Positions 1 to 8,184 of a stretch of DNA of 48,493 nucleotides are shown here, piece after piece. Each line of letters opens with the position of its first letter. Position 1 is the stretch's first letter. Source of the stretch: Lachnospiraceae bacterium (GTDB taxonomy: Bacteria > Bacillota > Clostridia > Lachnospirales > Lachnospiraceae); the NCBI GenBank assembly GCA_017439665.1, contig JAFSIS010000061.1, positions 1 through 48,493 of the forward strand. Reading direction: 5' to 3'. A program made the translations under genes and the position numbers. Under the pieces are notes generated by a model. It was not told the DNA's origin and did not search any database. It saw only the letters and a program-made list of their open reading frames with translations.

Positions 1-294
1 GATGCAAACGCCAGCAGGCATTTCCAGTCTCTGAAGAGCTTCTACCGTCTTAGGGGTAGGAGTGATGATGTCGATCAGTCTCTTGTGGGTTCTCTGCTCG
101 AACTGCTCTCTGGAGTCTTTGTACTTGTGTACCGCTCTAAGAATGGTAACAACCTCTTTCTTGGTGGGCAACGGCACGGGACCGCTCACCTGAGCTCCGT
201 TCTTCTTAACTGTTTCGATGATTTTCTTGGCAGATGCATCTACTAAATGATGATCATAAGCCTTAAGGGTAATTCTCATTACTTGACTTGCCAT
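1..294 (-). CDS. rpsJ: 30S ribosomal protein S10 (3' end outside window)
   Basis: The reverse strand from ATG at 294 reads [20 protein letters not shown] and continues through the S10 signatures [10 protein letters not shown] and HKRLIDI to MPAGVCI at the window edge. S10 is usually 102-105 residues; 98 are present, so only the last few are missing. It is a component of the 30S head and, as NusJ/NusE, of the antitermination complex. The start is preceded by AAAAGGAGGCGAC. In Firmicutes rpsJ is the first gene of the S10-spc-alpha operon, so the rest of that operon should lie beyond position 1. The long leader upstream supports its being the first gene. Confidence 0.97.
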   Translation of the reverse strand, partial: MASQVMRITLKAYDHHLVDASAKKIIETVKKNGAQVSGPVPLPTKKEVVTILRAVHKYKDSREQFEQRTHKRLIDIITPTPKTVEALQRLEMPAGVCI

Positions 295-580
295 AAAAAA
301 AGTCGCCTCCTTTTCGCACTTTTAATTGATAAGTACGACAAGCGGTGACTGTACACTCTCCCGTGTGTGTCCTATGAAAAATTTCAATGCAGGTCGGGTT
401 ATTCCTGCTCCTTTTCACAGTCCGTCCAGTGCTGTAAACCCGGACCTCACACGTTCTGCTATGTTTGTACAGTGACTTGTCGTCAGATTCTTAAAGCCTT
501 GCGGCTTTCTTGACATTCGCTCCACGGAAAAACCTGCCGGCAGGCAGCAACCTCACGCTTCACAGCTATCATGCCACAGC
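295..580 (-). ncRNA. structured leader of rpsJ, candidate ribosomal-protein autoregulatory RNA
   Basis: Nested complementary blocks close on one another. Positions 337-354 can pair with 467-481 (GACAAG..GTGACTGTAC against GTACAGTGACTTGTC). Positions 362-372 (CGTGTG.GTCC) pair with 442-453 (GGACCTCACACG). An inner hairpin GCAGG/CCTGC lies at 389-408. A separate small hairpin AAAGCC..GGCTTT is at about 497-512. Leaders before the S10 operon are known to be targets of r-protein feedback in several bacteria. I see no obvious terminator, so control of translation or a long-range fold is more likely. The fold is inferred by eye. Confidence 0.5.
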
Positions 581-587
581 AATTAGT

Positions 588-616
588 AGTATAGCGAAAC
601 TTTTCTGCCTTGGCAA
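588..616 (-). promoter_or_regulatory. promoter of the rpsJ operon
   Basis: On the minus strand TTGCCA (611-616) and TATACT (588-593) are separated by exactly 17 bases. Transcription would start near 580, giving a leader of about 285 nucleotides before rpsJ. The hexamers are seen; their use as a promoter is inferred. Confidence 0.75.
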
Positions 617-688
617 GGAAAATTTCGCTATTTCTAAAATTCATATTGTATTTTTTTTAATACAATCCAGAATCCGCAGTCTGTCCAT

Positions 689-858
689 TTATAATAGGAA
701 GATAATCCCACAGAGGAAAAGTCCACCGATCACACAGGCAAAGGCAAGGGAAAGGGCCACCCAGATAAAGTGTCCTGAATGCTATGGAAGAAATCCCGTG
801 AAGTCGAAAAATGTGCTGTGGTTACGCGCAAACTGAATGAAAATGTCTCCCTGTTCAA
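689..858 (-). pseudogene. possible decayed small membrane-protein gene
   Basis: Between the rpsJ promoter and the methyltransferase gene no intact gene is visible. On the minus strand one frame ends with a convincing hydrophobic helix (HFIWVALSLAFACVIG, then GGLFLCGIIFLL and a stop at 689-691). That frame has no start codon and meets a TAG just upstream, while the neighbouring frame carries a basic stretch from TTG at 858. This would fit a frameshifted remnant of a short membrane protein. It could also be chance composition. A 26-base T-rich tract precedes it. Confidence 0.22.
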
Positions 859-877
859 AGTATGATTGGTGTCACCA

Positions 878-907
878 TTGACAAAGAGACTTAATTATTG
901 TTAATAT
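878..907 (+). promoter_or_regulatory. promoter of the methyltransferase gene
   Basis: TTGACA at 878-883 and TAATAT at 902-907 with an 18-base spacer (or TTAATA with 17). The start site would fall near 913, just ahead of a hairpin at 928-953. Confidence 0.6.
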
Positions 908-927
908 GTAGCTATTCAGGACAAGGG

Positions 928-953
928 GCTGCTGCAAAACTTTTTGCAGCAGC
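928..953 (+). promoter_or_regulatory. strong hairpin in the 5' leader of the methyltransferase gene
   Basis: GCTGCTGCAAAA at 928-939 and TTTTGCAGCAGC at 942-953 form a perfect 12-bp stem with a minimal loop, followed by TCTTTT. It lies directly after the inferred transcription start and before GAGAAAGGAT, the ribosome binding site. It resembles an attenuator or leftover terminator; the T-run is short. Confidence 0.45.
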
Positions 954-981
954 TCTTTTGGAGAAAGGATAGGGATTCATT

Positions 982-1845
982 ATGTGGATTGCTGATGGTT
1001 GGAAGGACTATGAGGTACTGGATACCTCCTCGGGAGAAAAGCTGGAAAGGTGGGGAAAATATCTGTTAGTCAGACCCGATCCCCAGGTCATTTGGAGTAC
1101 CCCTAAGACAAACCCCGGATGGAAGAAAAAAAACGGGCATTACCATAGAAGTAATGCCGGTGGCGGAGAGTGGGAATTCTTTCACCTTCCTCAGGAATGG
1201 AGTATCCACTATAAGGAGCTGACTTTCAACCTGAAGCCCTTCAGCTTCAAGCATACCGGTCTTTTCCCGGAACAGGCTGCCAATTGGGACTGGTTTGGCA
1301 ATCTGATCAAAAAGGCCAACCGCCCCGTTAAGGTTCTCAATCTTTTTGCTTATACCGGCGGCGCTACATTATCCGCTGCAGCTGCAGGAGCCAGCGTGAC
1401 CCACGTAGATGCTTCAAAAGGTATGGTTACCTGGGCCAAAGAAAATGCAGCCTCTTCCGGTCTTTCGGATCGTCCTGTAAGATGGCTGGTTGACGACTGT
1501 GTGAAATTTGTGGAAAGAGAACTCCGCCGTGGCAACACCTATGATGCCATTATCATGGATCCTCCTTCTTATGGGCGGGGGCCCAAAGGAGAAATATGGA
1601 AGATTGAAGAAAGCATCTTTCCTTTTCTTCAGCTGACTACAAAGCTGCTCTCCGACGATCCTCTGTTTTTCCTCATTAACTCCTATACTACAGGTCTGCA
1701 GCCTGCCGTCCTGTCCTATATGATTCACGAGACTGTCTGCAGGAAATTGGGCGGAAAGGTTGAATCATCTGAAATCGGACTGCCTGTCAGAGAAAATGGA
1801 CTAATCCTTCCCTGCGGTGCCAGCGGACGCTGGACTGCAGAATAG
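982..1845 (+). CDS. class I SAM-dependent methyltransferase, RlmI-like (rRNA or other nucleic-acid target)
   Basis: The 287-residue protein has a Rossmann-type SAM site around 117-150 (LNLFAYTGGATLSAAAAGA, then VTHVDASKGMVTWAKENA) and the catalytic DPPSYGRG motif near 194. This DPPSYG form is typical of the COG1092 family (RlmI/RlmK, 23S rRNA cytosine or guanine methyltransferases). It lacks the N-terminal PUA domain of RlmI, so the exact target is uncertain. ATG at 982 follows GAGAAAGGATAGGG. It is transcribed alone from a promoter at 878-907 and ends before a bidirectional terminator. A DNA or protein target cannot be excluded, but the motif order favours RNA. Confidence 0.85.
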   Translation: MWIADGWKDYEVLDTSSGEKLERWGKYLLVRPDPQVIWSTPKTNPGWKKKNGHYHRSNAGGGEWEFFHLPQEWSIHYKELTFNLKPFSFKHTGLFPEQAANWDWFGNLIKKANRPVKVLNLFAYTGGATLSAAAAGASVTHVDASKGMVTWAKENAASSGLSDRPVRWLVDDCVKFVERELRRGNTYDAIIMDPPSYGRGPKGEIWKIEESIFPFLQLTTKLLSDDPLFFLINSYTTGLQPAVLSYMIHETVCRKLGGKVESSEIGLPVRENGLILPCGASGRWTAE

Positions 1846-1871
1846 ACTTTTTCAAAAAAGATAAACGCACA

Positions 1872-1898
1872 AAAAGGACTTCCCCGTGGAGTCCTTTT
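1872..1898. terminator. bidirectional terminator between methyltransferase and HAD genes
   Basis: AAAAGGACT (1872-1880) pairs with AGTCCTTTT (1890-1898). A T-run follows on the plus strand and an A-run precedes it, so the hairpin can stop both convergent units. Confidence 0.85.
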
Positions 1899-1918
1899 CT
1901 TTTTAAGTGATTGGTAAT

Positions 1919-2587
1919 TTAATTGGGGATTTCGATGTCCAGCCATTCCATTCGAAATTCGGTAAAATCACGAATGACATAGCCAGCACCGGCATGAATC
2001 AAATCATTTTTAACGGAATCTGTCCCTACCCCCACGATCATTCCCGCTCCATTACTTTTTGCGTGTGAAATCGCACTCAGGCTGTCTTCCACCACTATAC
2101 ATTTTGAAAGGGTAACACCCAGCCGTTTTGCAGCTTCCACATGCATCTTCCCCTTGTCTGCATAACTTCCATCGTCATAAACACACTGTTTTTGATCGAA
2201 CCAGCGGTTCAAACCAAACTGTCGGAAGTAGAATTCTATATTCTCCTGTATGGAAGCACTGGCCAAAATAAAAGGAACCTGACGCTCCTTTAACTCTCCA
2301 AGCAGCCTTTCGGCTCCGGACACCAGATGTACTTTATCAGCATTTTGAAGACAGATCTGCCGATAGAGCGCTTCCTTTTTCTGAGAATAGATATCCCTTT
2401 CTTCAGGTGTAAGCCATGGCGCCATTTTTTGAATGATCTCATCATTTCGTGGTCCACAGTAAAAACTGCTTCCCGGTTCATTATCCGTATTTTCACAAAG
2501 CTCTCTGTATATTTTGCCCCAGGCTTCCAGATGGAAGCCTGAGTCAAAAAATAGAGTACCATTAAAATCAAGGAGTACTGCTTTCAT
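1919..2587 (-). CDS. HAD-superfamily phosphatase / beta-phosphoglucomutase-like hydrolase
   Basis: About 222 residues. Motif I is DFNGTLFF near the N-terminus, with the first aspartate of the usual DxDGT but asparagine at the second acidic position. Motif II is ILASAS, followed by a lysine in the GKMHVEAAKRLG stretch, and motif III is VVEDSLSA. The pattern fits subfamily IA phosphatases and mutases acting on sugar phosphates. DxN rather than DxD suggests altered or weak catalysis, or phosphonatase-like chemistry. I chose ATG at 2587, five bases after the EIID stop; a GTG at 2620 inside the EIID gene is an alternative. It is the last gene of the PTS block and probably dephosphorylates or isomerises a sugar phosphate from that pathway. 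Confidence 0.8.
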   Translation of the reverse strand: MKAVLLDFNGTLFFDSGFHLEAWGKIYRELCENTDNEPGSSFYCGPRNDEIIQKMAPWLTPEERDIYSQKKEALYRQICLQNADKVHLVSGAERLLGELKERQVPFILASASIQENIEFYFRQFGLNRWFDQKQCVYDDGSYADKGKMHVEAAKRLGVTLSKCIVVEDSLSAISHAKSNGAGMIVGVGTDSVKNDLIHAGAGYVIRDFTEFRMEWLDIEIPN

Positions 2588-2591
2588 CTTC

Positions 2592-3428
2592 TTAGAAGAG
2601 TCCGATGAAAGGAAGAGCACCTACAAGACCGATAACAATCAGTAAAATAATACATTTAACAGGTGTCCAGCCTTTCTTCTTTAATAAGAAATAAAGCAGC
2701 AAAGTGAAGAATAAAGGAATCATCTTGGGAAGAACACCGTCCAGAATACTCTGGATTACGATAGGACTGTCACCATTAGCGATTTCCAGTTTTACGGTAG
2801 TTCCGCCATAGTTGGAGGTCAATGCACCTACGATAAATACACCCAGCATAGAAGCTGCACGGGTAAATTCCTTTGCGTTTTTGGTAAGAAGCTCGATTGC
2901 CTTGGTTCCCAACTGGTAGGACCAGTTCATCAGCCAGAAACGAACCAAAAACTGTACCAGGTTGAAGATTACAAGGAACAGGATCGGACCGGCTATAGAT
3001 CCGCCAATGGCCATATTCGATGTAATACCTGCAGTGATCGGAACCAGAGTGAACCAGAAAATAGCATCTCCGATACCACCCAGAGGTCCCATGGCAGCAA
3101 CACGCACCGCACGGATCGTGTTGATGTCAGCCTTCTGCTGCTCTAAGGATAATACGATACCCATTACGAAGGTTACCAGGAAAGGATGGGTATTGAAGAA
3201 CTCCAGGTTGTGCTGCATGGAAGCAGATAAATCATCTTTATTGGTGTGGATCTTCTCCAGACCGGGCAAGATGGAGTACAACCATCCATTAGCCTGCATT
3301 CTTTCATAGTTGAAGGAACCCTGTAAGTTACAGGAACGCCATACCATCTTATTAAGAGTTGCTTTGTCAAGTGGCTGAGCCGGTGTTAAATCTTTGTACT
3401 GTAATGCATTAGATGCCATCTTCGTCAC
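2592..3428 (-). CDS. PTS mannose/galactosamine-family EIID component
   Basis: 278 residues starting MTKMASNALQYKDLTPAQPL. It carries the EIID hallmarks: WRSCNLQGSFNYERMQANGW near the N-terminus, a long cytoplasmic part with GPLGGIGDAIFW, and C-terminal membrane segments ending PFIGLF. With EIIC it forms the membrane translocator of mannose-family PTS (Man, Aga, Sor, hyaluronan disaccharide types). The gene overlaps the end of the EIIC gene by 20 bases, indicating translational coupling. The subfamily substrate cannot be read from EIID alone; the neighbouring agaS- and nagA-like genes suggest an N-acetylated or free hexosamine. Confidence 0.93.
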   Translation of the reverse strand: MTKMASNALQYKDLTPAQPLDKATLNKMVWRSCNLQGSFNYERMQANGWLYSILPGLEKIHTNKDDLSASMQHNLEFFNTHPFLVTFVMGIVLSLEQQKADINTIRAVRVAAMGPLGGIGDAIFWFTLVPITAGITSNMAIGGSIAGPILFLVIFNLVQFLVRFWLMNWSYQLGTKAIELLTKNAKEFTRAASMLGVFIVGALTSNYGGTTVKLEIANGDSPIVIQSILDGVLPKMIPLFFTLLLYFLLKKKGWTPVKCIILLIVIGLVGALPFIGLF

Positions 3429-4221
3429 CTCCTGTAGATCCTGCTCCTAATCCGGCAGATTTCATTGCTGTACGTGTCTGGAAGTCATACAGAGCAATTG
3501 CAATACCAACGAATGCAATCAAGAGTAATGCGGAACCACCCAGACCATCAATGTAACCGATAACGGTTGCCAGAGCAAAGCCTGCAAAATAGATTCCCCA
3601 AAGGTCGTTGGAAAGCATCATTCTAAGTAAGATAGCGAAACCTACGTAACGCATCATACCGCCTGCTGCACTTAAGCCGTTCATGATCCATGCATACTTT
3701 TCAGAAATAGCGGTCAGGGTATCGCCAAGTGCGTTACCACCGATAAGACCGGCTACACAAACAAGACCGAATAAAAGACCCAAAGCTGCCATAGCCAGCC
3801 AGTTGATCCGAACAATACCCTTGGTATCTGCGTTCTCTGCACACTTGTCAGAAAGAGACATTACGGGAGACATTACGGTAAACAATAAGGTTACCATGTA
3901 CTGACCGATCAAAGCGAAAGGTACTGCAAGACCTACTGCTGCAGAAGGGTCAAGGTTAGAAGAAATGGCAAATACGGTTGCCATGATACCACCGATAACC
4001 GCGTTCGGAGGCTGAGCACCACCTACCGGCATGTTACCGATTGTCATTAACTGGTATGTACCACCAACGATAAGACCGGTCTGTAAATCACCGAGAATAG
4101 CACCGATAATAGCACCGGTTACGATGGGCTGGTACAGAGATTCCAATAAGTCAAACTGGTCAATCGCAACGATAAACGAAACGATGAACACCAGGATAAT
4201 CTGAATTGCATTAAAATCCAT
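3409..4221 (-). CDS. PTS mannose/galactosamine-family EIIC component
   Basis: 270 residues, hydrophobic almost throughout, starting MDFNAIQIILVFIVSFIVAI. The family sequence GAIIGAILGDLQTGLIVGGTYQLMTIG, which lines the sugar path, is at about 37-65 and is followed by PVGGAQPPNA. It forms the transmembrane permease with EIID. The gene lies 37 bases after EIIB and runs into EIID. Its acidic C-terminus (GGDEDGI) is coded within the overlap. As with EIID, the substrate is inferred only from the neighbours. Confidence 0.93.
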   Translation of the reverse strand: MDFNAIQIILVFIVSFIVAIDQFDLLESLYQPIVTGAIIGAILGDLQTGLIVGGTYQLMTIGNMPVGGAQPPNAVIGGIMATVFAISSNLDPSAAVGLAVPFALIGQYMVTLLFTVMSPVMSLSDKCAENADTKGIVRINWLAMAALGLLFGLVCVAGLIGGNALGDTLTAISEKYAWIMNGLSAAGGMMRYVGFAILLRMMLSNDLWGIYFAGFALATVIGYIDGLGGSALLLIAFVGIAIALYDFQTRTAMKSAGLGAGSTGGDEDGI

Positions 4222-4258
4222 AATTGTTCTAATCTCCTTTCCACTGATGTAAACTTAC

Positions 4259-4735
4259 TTACTTGAACAATTTGTCAATGTTCTCTGCGGCTTCAGACGG
4301 AACTCTTCTGATTTCGAGTTCAACACCCAGGTCGCGTAATTTTGCAAATGCAGCTACGTCAGCATCATCTACTGCAACCGATCCGGCTACCTGACGCTTT
4401 CCGTCTGCCATGTGCATATTACCAATATTCACTTTTTTGATCGGCACACCGCCTTCCACCAGCTTCAATACATCCTGGGGATTCTCACATACAATGAAAA
4501 TCAACTGCTTGTCAGATGCTTTGTGGATGGTGGAAATCGTCTTCTCAAGGGTCCAGTAACGCATAGATGCGTAGCTGGGAGCAGCCATGTCCATCAGGCC
4601 CTGACGAAGTGTGTTTCCTGCTACTTCATCATTAGCTACCAGAATGAGGTTTGCACCAATACTTCCACACCATTGTGTTGCTACCTGACCGTGAACCAGA
4701 CGGTTGTCGATTCGTGTTAAAACGATATTAGGCAT
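4259..4735 (-). CDS. PTS mannose/galactosamine-family EIIB component
   Basis: 158 residues. The phosphorylated histidine is His15 in RIDNRLVHGQVATQW, the hallmark of mannose-family EIIB. It accepts phosphate from EIIA and passes it to the incoming sugar. It is a stand-alone domain, not fused to EIIA as in E. coli ManX; the likely partner EIIA is coded 3 kb away at 7738-8172. ATG at 4735 follows AAGGAGGGAAAA. First gene of the EIIB-EIIC-EIID-HAD block, divergent from the AraC regulator. Confidence 0.94.
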   Translation of the reverse strand: MPNIVLTRIDNRLVHGQVATQWCGSIGANLILVANDEVAGNTLRQGLMDMAAPSYASMRYWTLEKTISTIHKASDKQLIFIVCENPQDVLKLVEGGVPIKKVNIGNMHMADGKRQVAGSVAVDDADVAAFAKLRDLGVELEIRRVPSEAAENIDKLFK

Positions 4736-4952
4736 ATTTTTCCCTCCTTGATTATGATTCTCTCTGAAAATCCCCTTCAGAGTGTGTTAATTATACTACA
4801 ATTCTACATTATTGTCGTTATAATTTTTAATATTTTATTTATTTATTTTAGTTTTTGTTAATTATTTTTTGGTGGTTTTTAATTACTTTTTCTTTAGATT
4901 CATGGATATTTTTAACAATTTCTGCTATACTTATACGTGTTTGGAGGGGTTT
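4736..4952. promoter_or_regulatory. divergent control region between PTS block and AraC gene
   Basis: For the PTS block, TATAAT lies at 4790-4795 on the minus strand with a weak -35 (ACGACA) about 17 bases upstream. Its leader contains a CTCTGAA..TTCAGAG hairpin at about 4762-4782. For the AraC gene an extended -10, TGCTATACT, lies at 4923-4931 on the plus strand. The middle is an AT-rich tract with TTTATT runs. The region is the likely binding site for the divergently coded AraC protein, but no clear direct-repeat operator stands out. Confidence 0.55.
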
Positions 4953-6152
4953 ATGCAACGTAAAACATCAATGAAAGAATTCGAGCCCTATGGCTCCGTT
5001 TATGAACAACCGGTTTCTTTTGAAAAAGAAGATATGATCAGCCGGGTATACAATCTGGTTCCCCAGCGCAATATCAACCAGCTGCTCCATTTTGACTGTC
5101 CCGTCTATCTGGAAATGGAAAGCGGAATGGCTGCTTTAGTGGTGGGCTTTTCCACCGAGCTGGACAAGCTTAAGACCTTCTCCATCCATCGAAAGGTCCA
5201 GCTTAAGCCGGGGGTACGCTTCTCCCTTACTGCCATCGGCAAGGAGGCCAGCTGCCGGCTGATCACGACTAACGGCTTTGCCATGGTCTGTGATGAGCTT
5301 CCCGTTCCCTTTTTCTTTAATCGTATCCTTCCCAGAATCCAGATCAAGGAGATTCTCGGTTATTATTACAATATCCGTAATTCGGGCTATCGTTTCCGCG
5401 GAGAAAGCCATGATTACTATGAAATAACTTATGTGGACCGGGGCTGCCTTAGAACCACGATTGAGGATACTGAATATATTCTGCAGGAGAAGGAGCTTTT
5501 GGTATACGGTCCCGGACAGTTTCATACCCAGTCCATTGCAGAGGGAGAGTCCTGCTCCTACGTGACCATCATCTTCTCCATGGAAAATCTGATTTTACGG
5601 GATCAGGATGAGGAAAATAAGCTGCTGCTGAATAAAATCTTCCCTTATGACAAAAAGATTTACTCCCTGATCAAATCCTTCGTTCAGGAAAGTTCCAGCC
5701 AGCTGCCTTATTTGAATACCCTTTTGCTGTGCCTTGTGCAGGAGATCGTCATCCGGCTTTTACAGAGTGAGTTTTCGGATCATAAGGAGGAACGCCCCAT
5801 CGCCATTACCCGGCAGCATTATCAGGATGAGCTTTTGGAAAGGATCCTCTCCCACATTGAGGAAAACATCTGCGAACCTCTTACCATTGCCGAAATTTGT
5901 CAGCGTTTTTCTCTCTCCCGCTCTTCTCTGCAGCTTTTATTCAAGGAAAATCTGGATCAGACGCCCAAAAAATATATCAGTGATCTGAAACTGGAAAAGA
6001 GCTGCCAGATGATCCGGGAAAATAAATACACCCTAAGCGAGATCGCCCTCATGCTGGGCTTCAATTCCATTCATTATTTTTCCCGGGCATTTGCCCAGAA
6101 GTACCATATGGCACCCAGCGAATACTCCAAGCAGATGTTCGATCAGATATAA
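4953..6152 (+). CDS. AraC-family transcriptional regulator
   Basis: I place the start at ATG 4953 (MQRKTSMKEFEPYG), seven bases after GGAGGGG, rather than the in-frame codon at 4869. The 399-residue protein has an unusually long N-terminal part, a cupin-like sensing domain around 155-250 (RGESHDYYEITYVDRGCL, LVYGPGQFHTQ), and a C-terminal pair of helix-turn-helix motifs at about 300-395 (EPLTIAEICQRFSLSRSSL and YTLSEIALMLGFNSIHYFSRAF). The cupin resembles sugar-sensing AraC proteins. Divergent placement from the PTS block suggests it activates that block and perhaps the following dehydrogenase in response to the sugar. Confidence 0.92.
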   Translation: MQRKTSMKEFEPYGSVYEQPVSFEKEDMISRVYNLVPQRNINQLLHFDCPVYLEMESGMAALVVGFSTELDKLKTFSIHRKVQLKPGVRFSLTAIGKEASCRLITTNGFAMVCDELPVPFFFNRILPRIQIKEILGYYYNIRNSGYRFRGESHDYYEITYVDRGCLRTTIEDTEYILQEKELLVYGPGQFHTQSIAEGESCSYVTIIFSMENLILRDQDEENKLLLNKIFPYDKKIYSLIKSFVQESSSQLPYLNTLLLCLVQEIVIRLLQSEFSDHKEERPIAITRQHYQDELLERILSHIEENICEPLTIAEICQRFSLSRSSLQLLFKENLDQTPKKYISDLKLEKSCQMIRENKYTLSEIALMLGFNSIHYFSRAFAQKYHMAPSEYSKQMFDQI

Positions 6153-6185
6153 GGAGCAGTGCTCCGGAAAGGATAAACGATAACC

Positions 6186-7151
6186 ATGAAAATCGGTGCA
6201 GTAGGAACCAGCTTTATTATGGATACTATTTTGGAAAATATGCAGGCCGAAGAGGGAATGGAGTGTACAGCCATTTACTCCCGGAAGGAAGAAACCGGAA
6301 GAAAGCTGGCAGACAGATTCGGCATCAGACAGGTCTACACTTCTCTTAAAGAGCTGTGTGCAGATCCCACACTGGACTGGATCTATATCGCTTCTCCCAA
6401 TTCGCTCCACTATGAGCAGGCCAAAACCGCTCTTTTGGCCGGAAAGCATGTGCTCTGTGAAAAGCCCTTTACTACTACCTCAGCCCAGATAAAAGAGCTG
6501 GTGGAAATCGCCCGAAGCAAAAAGCTGTTTCTGTTTGAGGCGATCTTGCCCCTCTTTCATCCGCATTACCAGAAGATTCGGGAATATCTTCCCCAGATCG
6601 GGAATCTGAAGCTGATCTTAGGTACCTTCTGCCAGTATTCCAGCCGCTACGAGGCTCTAATGGCAGGAAATGTTCCCAACGTGTTCAATCCGGAATTTGC
6701 CGGTGGGGCGTTGATGGATCTGAACCTGTATAATATCTATTTTACCGTAGGACTCTTCGGAAAGCCGGAGTCCTTACAGTACTATCCCACACTGTTTGAA
6801 AACGGCGTGGATACCAACGGCATCCTCATCCTCAAATATCCCGGCTTTCTGGCCCAGTGTACCGGTGCCAAGGATGCCTTCTGCGAAAACAGTATGCAGC
6901 TTCTGGGTGATGAGGGCTACATCAGGGTAAGCCCCACTGCCAGCAACTGTCAGGAGGTAAAAATTGTCCGACGGGGAAAAGAAGAACTCTCTTTTTCCAC
7001 CGATACCAACCCCTGGGCCTATGAAATGCGGGGACTGGCAGAGCTGGTGAAAAATCAGGACTATGAAGAATGCTATCGCAGACTGGACACCGCCATCCAG
7101 GTCGTAGAAGTGCTGGAAGAAGCCAGAAAAAGCGCAAAGATGAGTTTTTAA
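6186..7151 (+). CDS. Gfo/Idh/MocA-family oxidoreductase
   Basis: 321 residues. The N-terminal dinucleotide fold begins MKIGAVGTSFIMDTIL (GxGxxx-like, slightly degenerate) and is followed by the family signatures YIASPNSLHYEQAKTALLAGKHVLCEKPF, with the catalytic-site EKP lysine near residue 97. The C-terminal half matches the substrate-binding sheet domain. Such enzymes oxidise or reduce hydroxyls of sugars or cyclitols with NAD(P). It lies 33 bases after the AraC gene on the same strand, so they are probably co-transcribed. Substrate unknown; the context suggests an amino sugar or a product of its glycoside. The usual second catalytic histidine is not evident to me. Confidence 0.88.
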   Translation: MKIGAVGTSFIMDTILENMQAEEGMECTAIYSRKEETGRKLADRFGIRQVYTSLKELCADPTLDWIYIASPNSLHYEQAKTALLAGKHVLCEKPFTTTSAQIKELVEIARSKKLFLFEAILPLFHPHYQKIREYLPQIGNLKLILGTFCQYSSRYEALMAGNVPNVFNPEFAGGALMDLNLYNIYFTVGLFGKPESLQYYPTLFENGVDTNGILILKYPGFLAQCTGAKDAFCENSMQLLGDEGYIRVSPTASNCQEVKIVRRGKEELSFSTDTNPWAYEMRGLAELVKNQDYEECYRRLDTAIQVVEVLEEARKSAKMSF

Positions 7152-7197
7152 ACTTGAACAAAGCATAGAAGATAAGTAACTATTCAAGACAAGCTCG

Positions 7198-7384
7198 AAA
7201 ATAAATAAAAGCCGGAAAAATGTAGACCGGGAAGGCTGTCCCTATCCATCTGTACGCATCTGCGAAGACGCTGTCGATTGAAGAGCGGACTTTAGTCCGA
7301 TATTCAGCGACAGCGTACATAGCAGCAAGCGAACAGAGGATAGCGACAGCCTTCCCGCCTATACTCTTCCGGCTTCTTTTTATT
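7198..7384. repeat. long palindromic element with conserved CGGACTTTAGTCCG core (copy 1)
   Basis: Three nested inverted repeats are visible. The outer one is AGCCGGAA (7210-7217) with TTCCGGCT (7368-7375), inside wider A/T arms. The middle one is CGGGAAGGCTGTC..CTATCC (7228-7246) with GGATAG.GACAGCCTTCCCG (7338-7357). The inner one is CGCTGTCG (7269-7276) with CGACAGCG (7308-7315). At the tip sits the palindrome CGGACTTTAGTCCG (7286-7299). Positions 7280-7308 are identical to the reverse complement of 12625-12653. It lies between convergent genes and touches the yajC stop codon. Confidence 0.85.
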
Positions 7385-7670
7385 TTCCCTGGGAAATGCC
7401 CTGCACAGCGTAGCGGTCGATCTTGATCACTGTGCCTTTTGCAATTTCCACATTAAGGGTATCCTCCTCAATTCCTACTACTCTGCCGTAGAGGCCTCCG
7501 GCAAACATGACCTGACTGCCAATAGCCAGTCCGGTATGGATTTCCCGCATCTGCTCTCTTCTGGCACGCATATTTTTTGCAGAAATAAAGCCCAGGATCA
7601 AGGCAAATATACCCATGATCACCGCCAGGGTAATACAGGTCCAGGCGATAACTTCCCAATTGATATTCAT
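7380..7670 (-). CDS. yajC: YajC-family membrane protein linked to the PTS
   Basis: 96 residues: one N-terminal membrane helix (about 8-28, WEVIAWTCITLAVIMGIFALILGF), a basic stretch (KNMRARREQMREIHTGLAIG), and the YajC domain with SQVMFAGGLYGRVVGIEEDTLNVEIAKGTVIKIDR. YajC is best known as an accessory of SecDF. A YajC-like gene also accompanies mannose-family PTS genes in other Firmicutes, including the streptococcal hyaluronan-disaccharide operon, so a role with the PTS permease is plausible here. There is no secD or secF nearby, which favours the PTS association. It follows EIIA by 67 bases and ends in the outer arm of the palindromic element. Confidence 0.88.
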   Translation of the reverse strand: MNINWEVIAWTCITLAVIMGIFALILGFISAKNMRARREQMREIHTGLAIGSQVMFAGGLYGRVVGIEEDTLNVEIAKGTVIKIDRYAVQGISQGK

Positions 7671-7737
7671 TTAAGATCCTCCGTTTCTATGAAGAGTCGG
7701 GCAGATCTAAGGAAATACCGATTCCATCAGCCTTTCC

Positions 7738-8172
7738 TTAAATACCGTCTTCCTCTGCATTATCTTCATGTTTTTCCAGCTCGAAACGGATAATGTAATC
7801 CTTTCCGGTGGGAATTAAAGCATCCGACATTTCCAGGGGATCATCAAAGGCTCCCATCATCATACCGCCTTCTACCAGCATGGGAAGGTTGGTTCCTGCA
7901 ATCACTTCGATTTTTTCCTCAGGACGCGCAAACTTACACTCTACAGCACATTTAAAAGGTGAACCGCCTGCCAGATCAGACAACACCAGAATACCATCAC
8001 ATTCCTTCAGTTCATCCATAGCCTTATTGATATTGGCGGTCAGGGTATCGGTGGAGTGGTCTGCTTCAAAATCCACCAGTACCACGTTTTCGGTAATACC
8101 GGTGATCAGCTTCAGACTGGAGCCCAATCCGGTTGCAAAATGTCCATGTCCTGTAACTAAGATTCCTACCAT
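7738..8172 (-). CDS. PTS mannose/galactosamine-family EIIA component
   Basis: 144 residues starting MVGILVTGHGHFATGL. His9 in TGHGHFA corresponds to the EIIA phosphohistidine. VLSDLAGGSPFKCA is the second family signature. The protein takes phosphate from HPr and gives it to EIIB (4259-4735). It lies 12 bases after the SIS gene and before yajC, apart from the EIIBCD block. This split arrangement suggests that both minus-strand units belong to one regulon. An acidic tail (EDNAEEDGI) follows the domain. Confidence 0.93.
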   Translation of the reverse strand: MVGILVTGHGHFATGLGSSLKLITGITENVVLVDFEADHSTDTLTANINKAMDELKECDGILVLSDLAGGSPFKCAVECKFARPEEKIEVIAGTNLPMLVEGGMMMGAFDDPLEMSDALIPTGKDYIIRFELEKHEDNAEEDGI

Positions 8173-8184
8173 CTGTTTTTCCTC

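Noticed and set aside
510..836. Plus-strand open frame of 108 codons downstream of the rpsJ promoter region
   Set aside because: It runs antisense to the rpsJ leader and promoter, starts without a ribosome binding site, and the protein has no recognisable domain or plausible composition.
4869..4952. N-terminal extension of the AraC protein
   Set aside because: The extension covers the likely promoter (TGCTATACT) and lacks a ribosome binding site; ATG 4953 has GGAGGGG.
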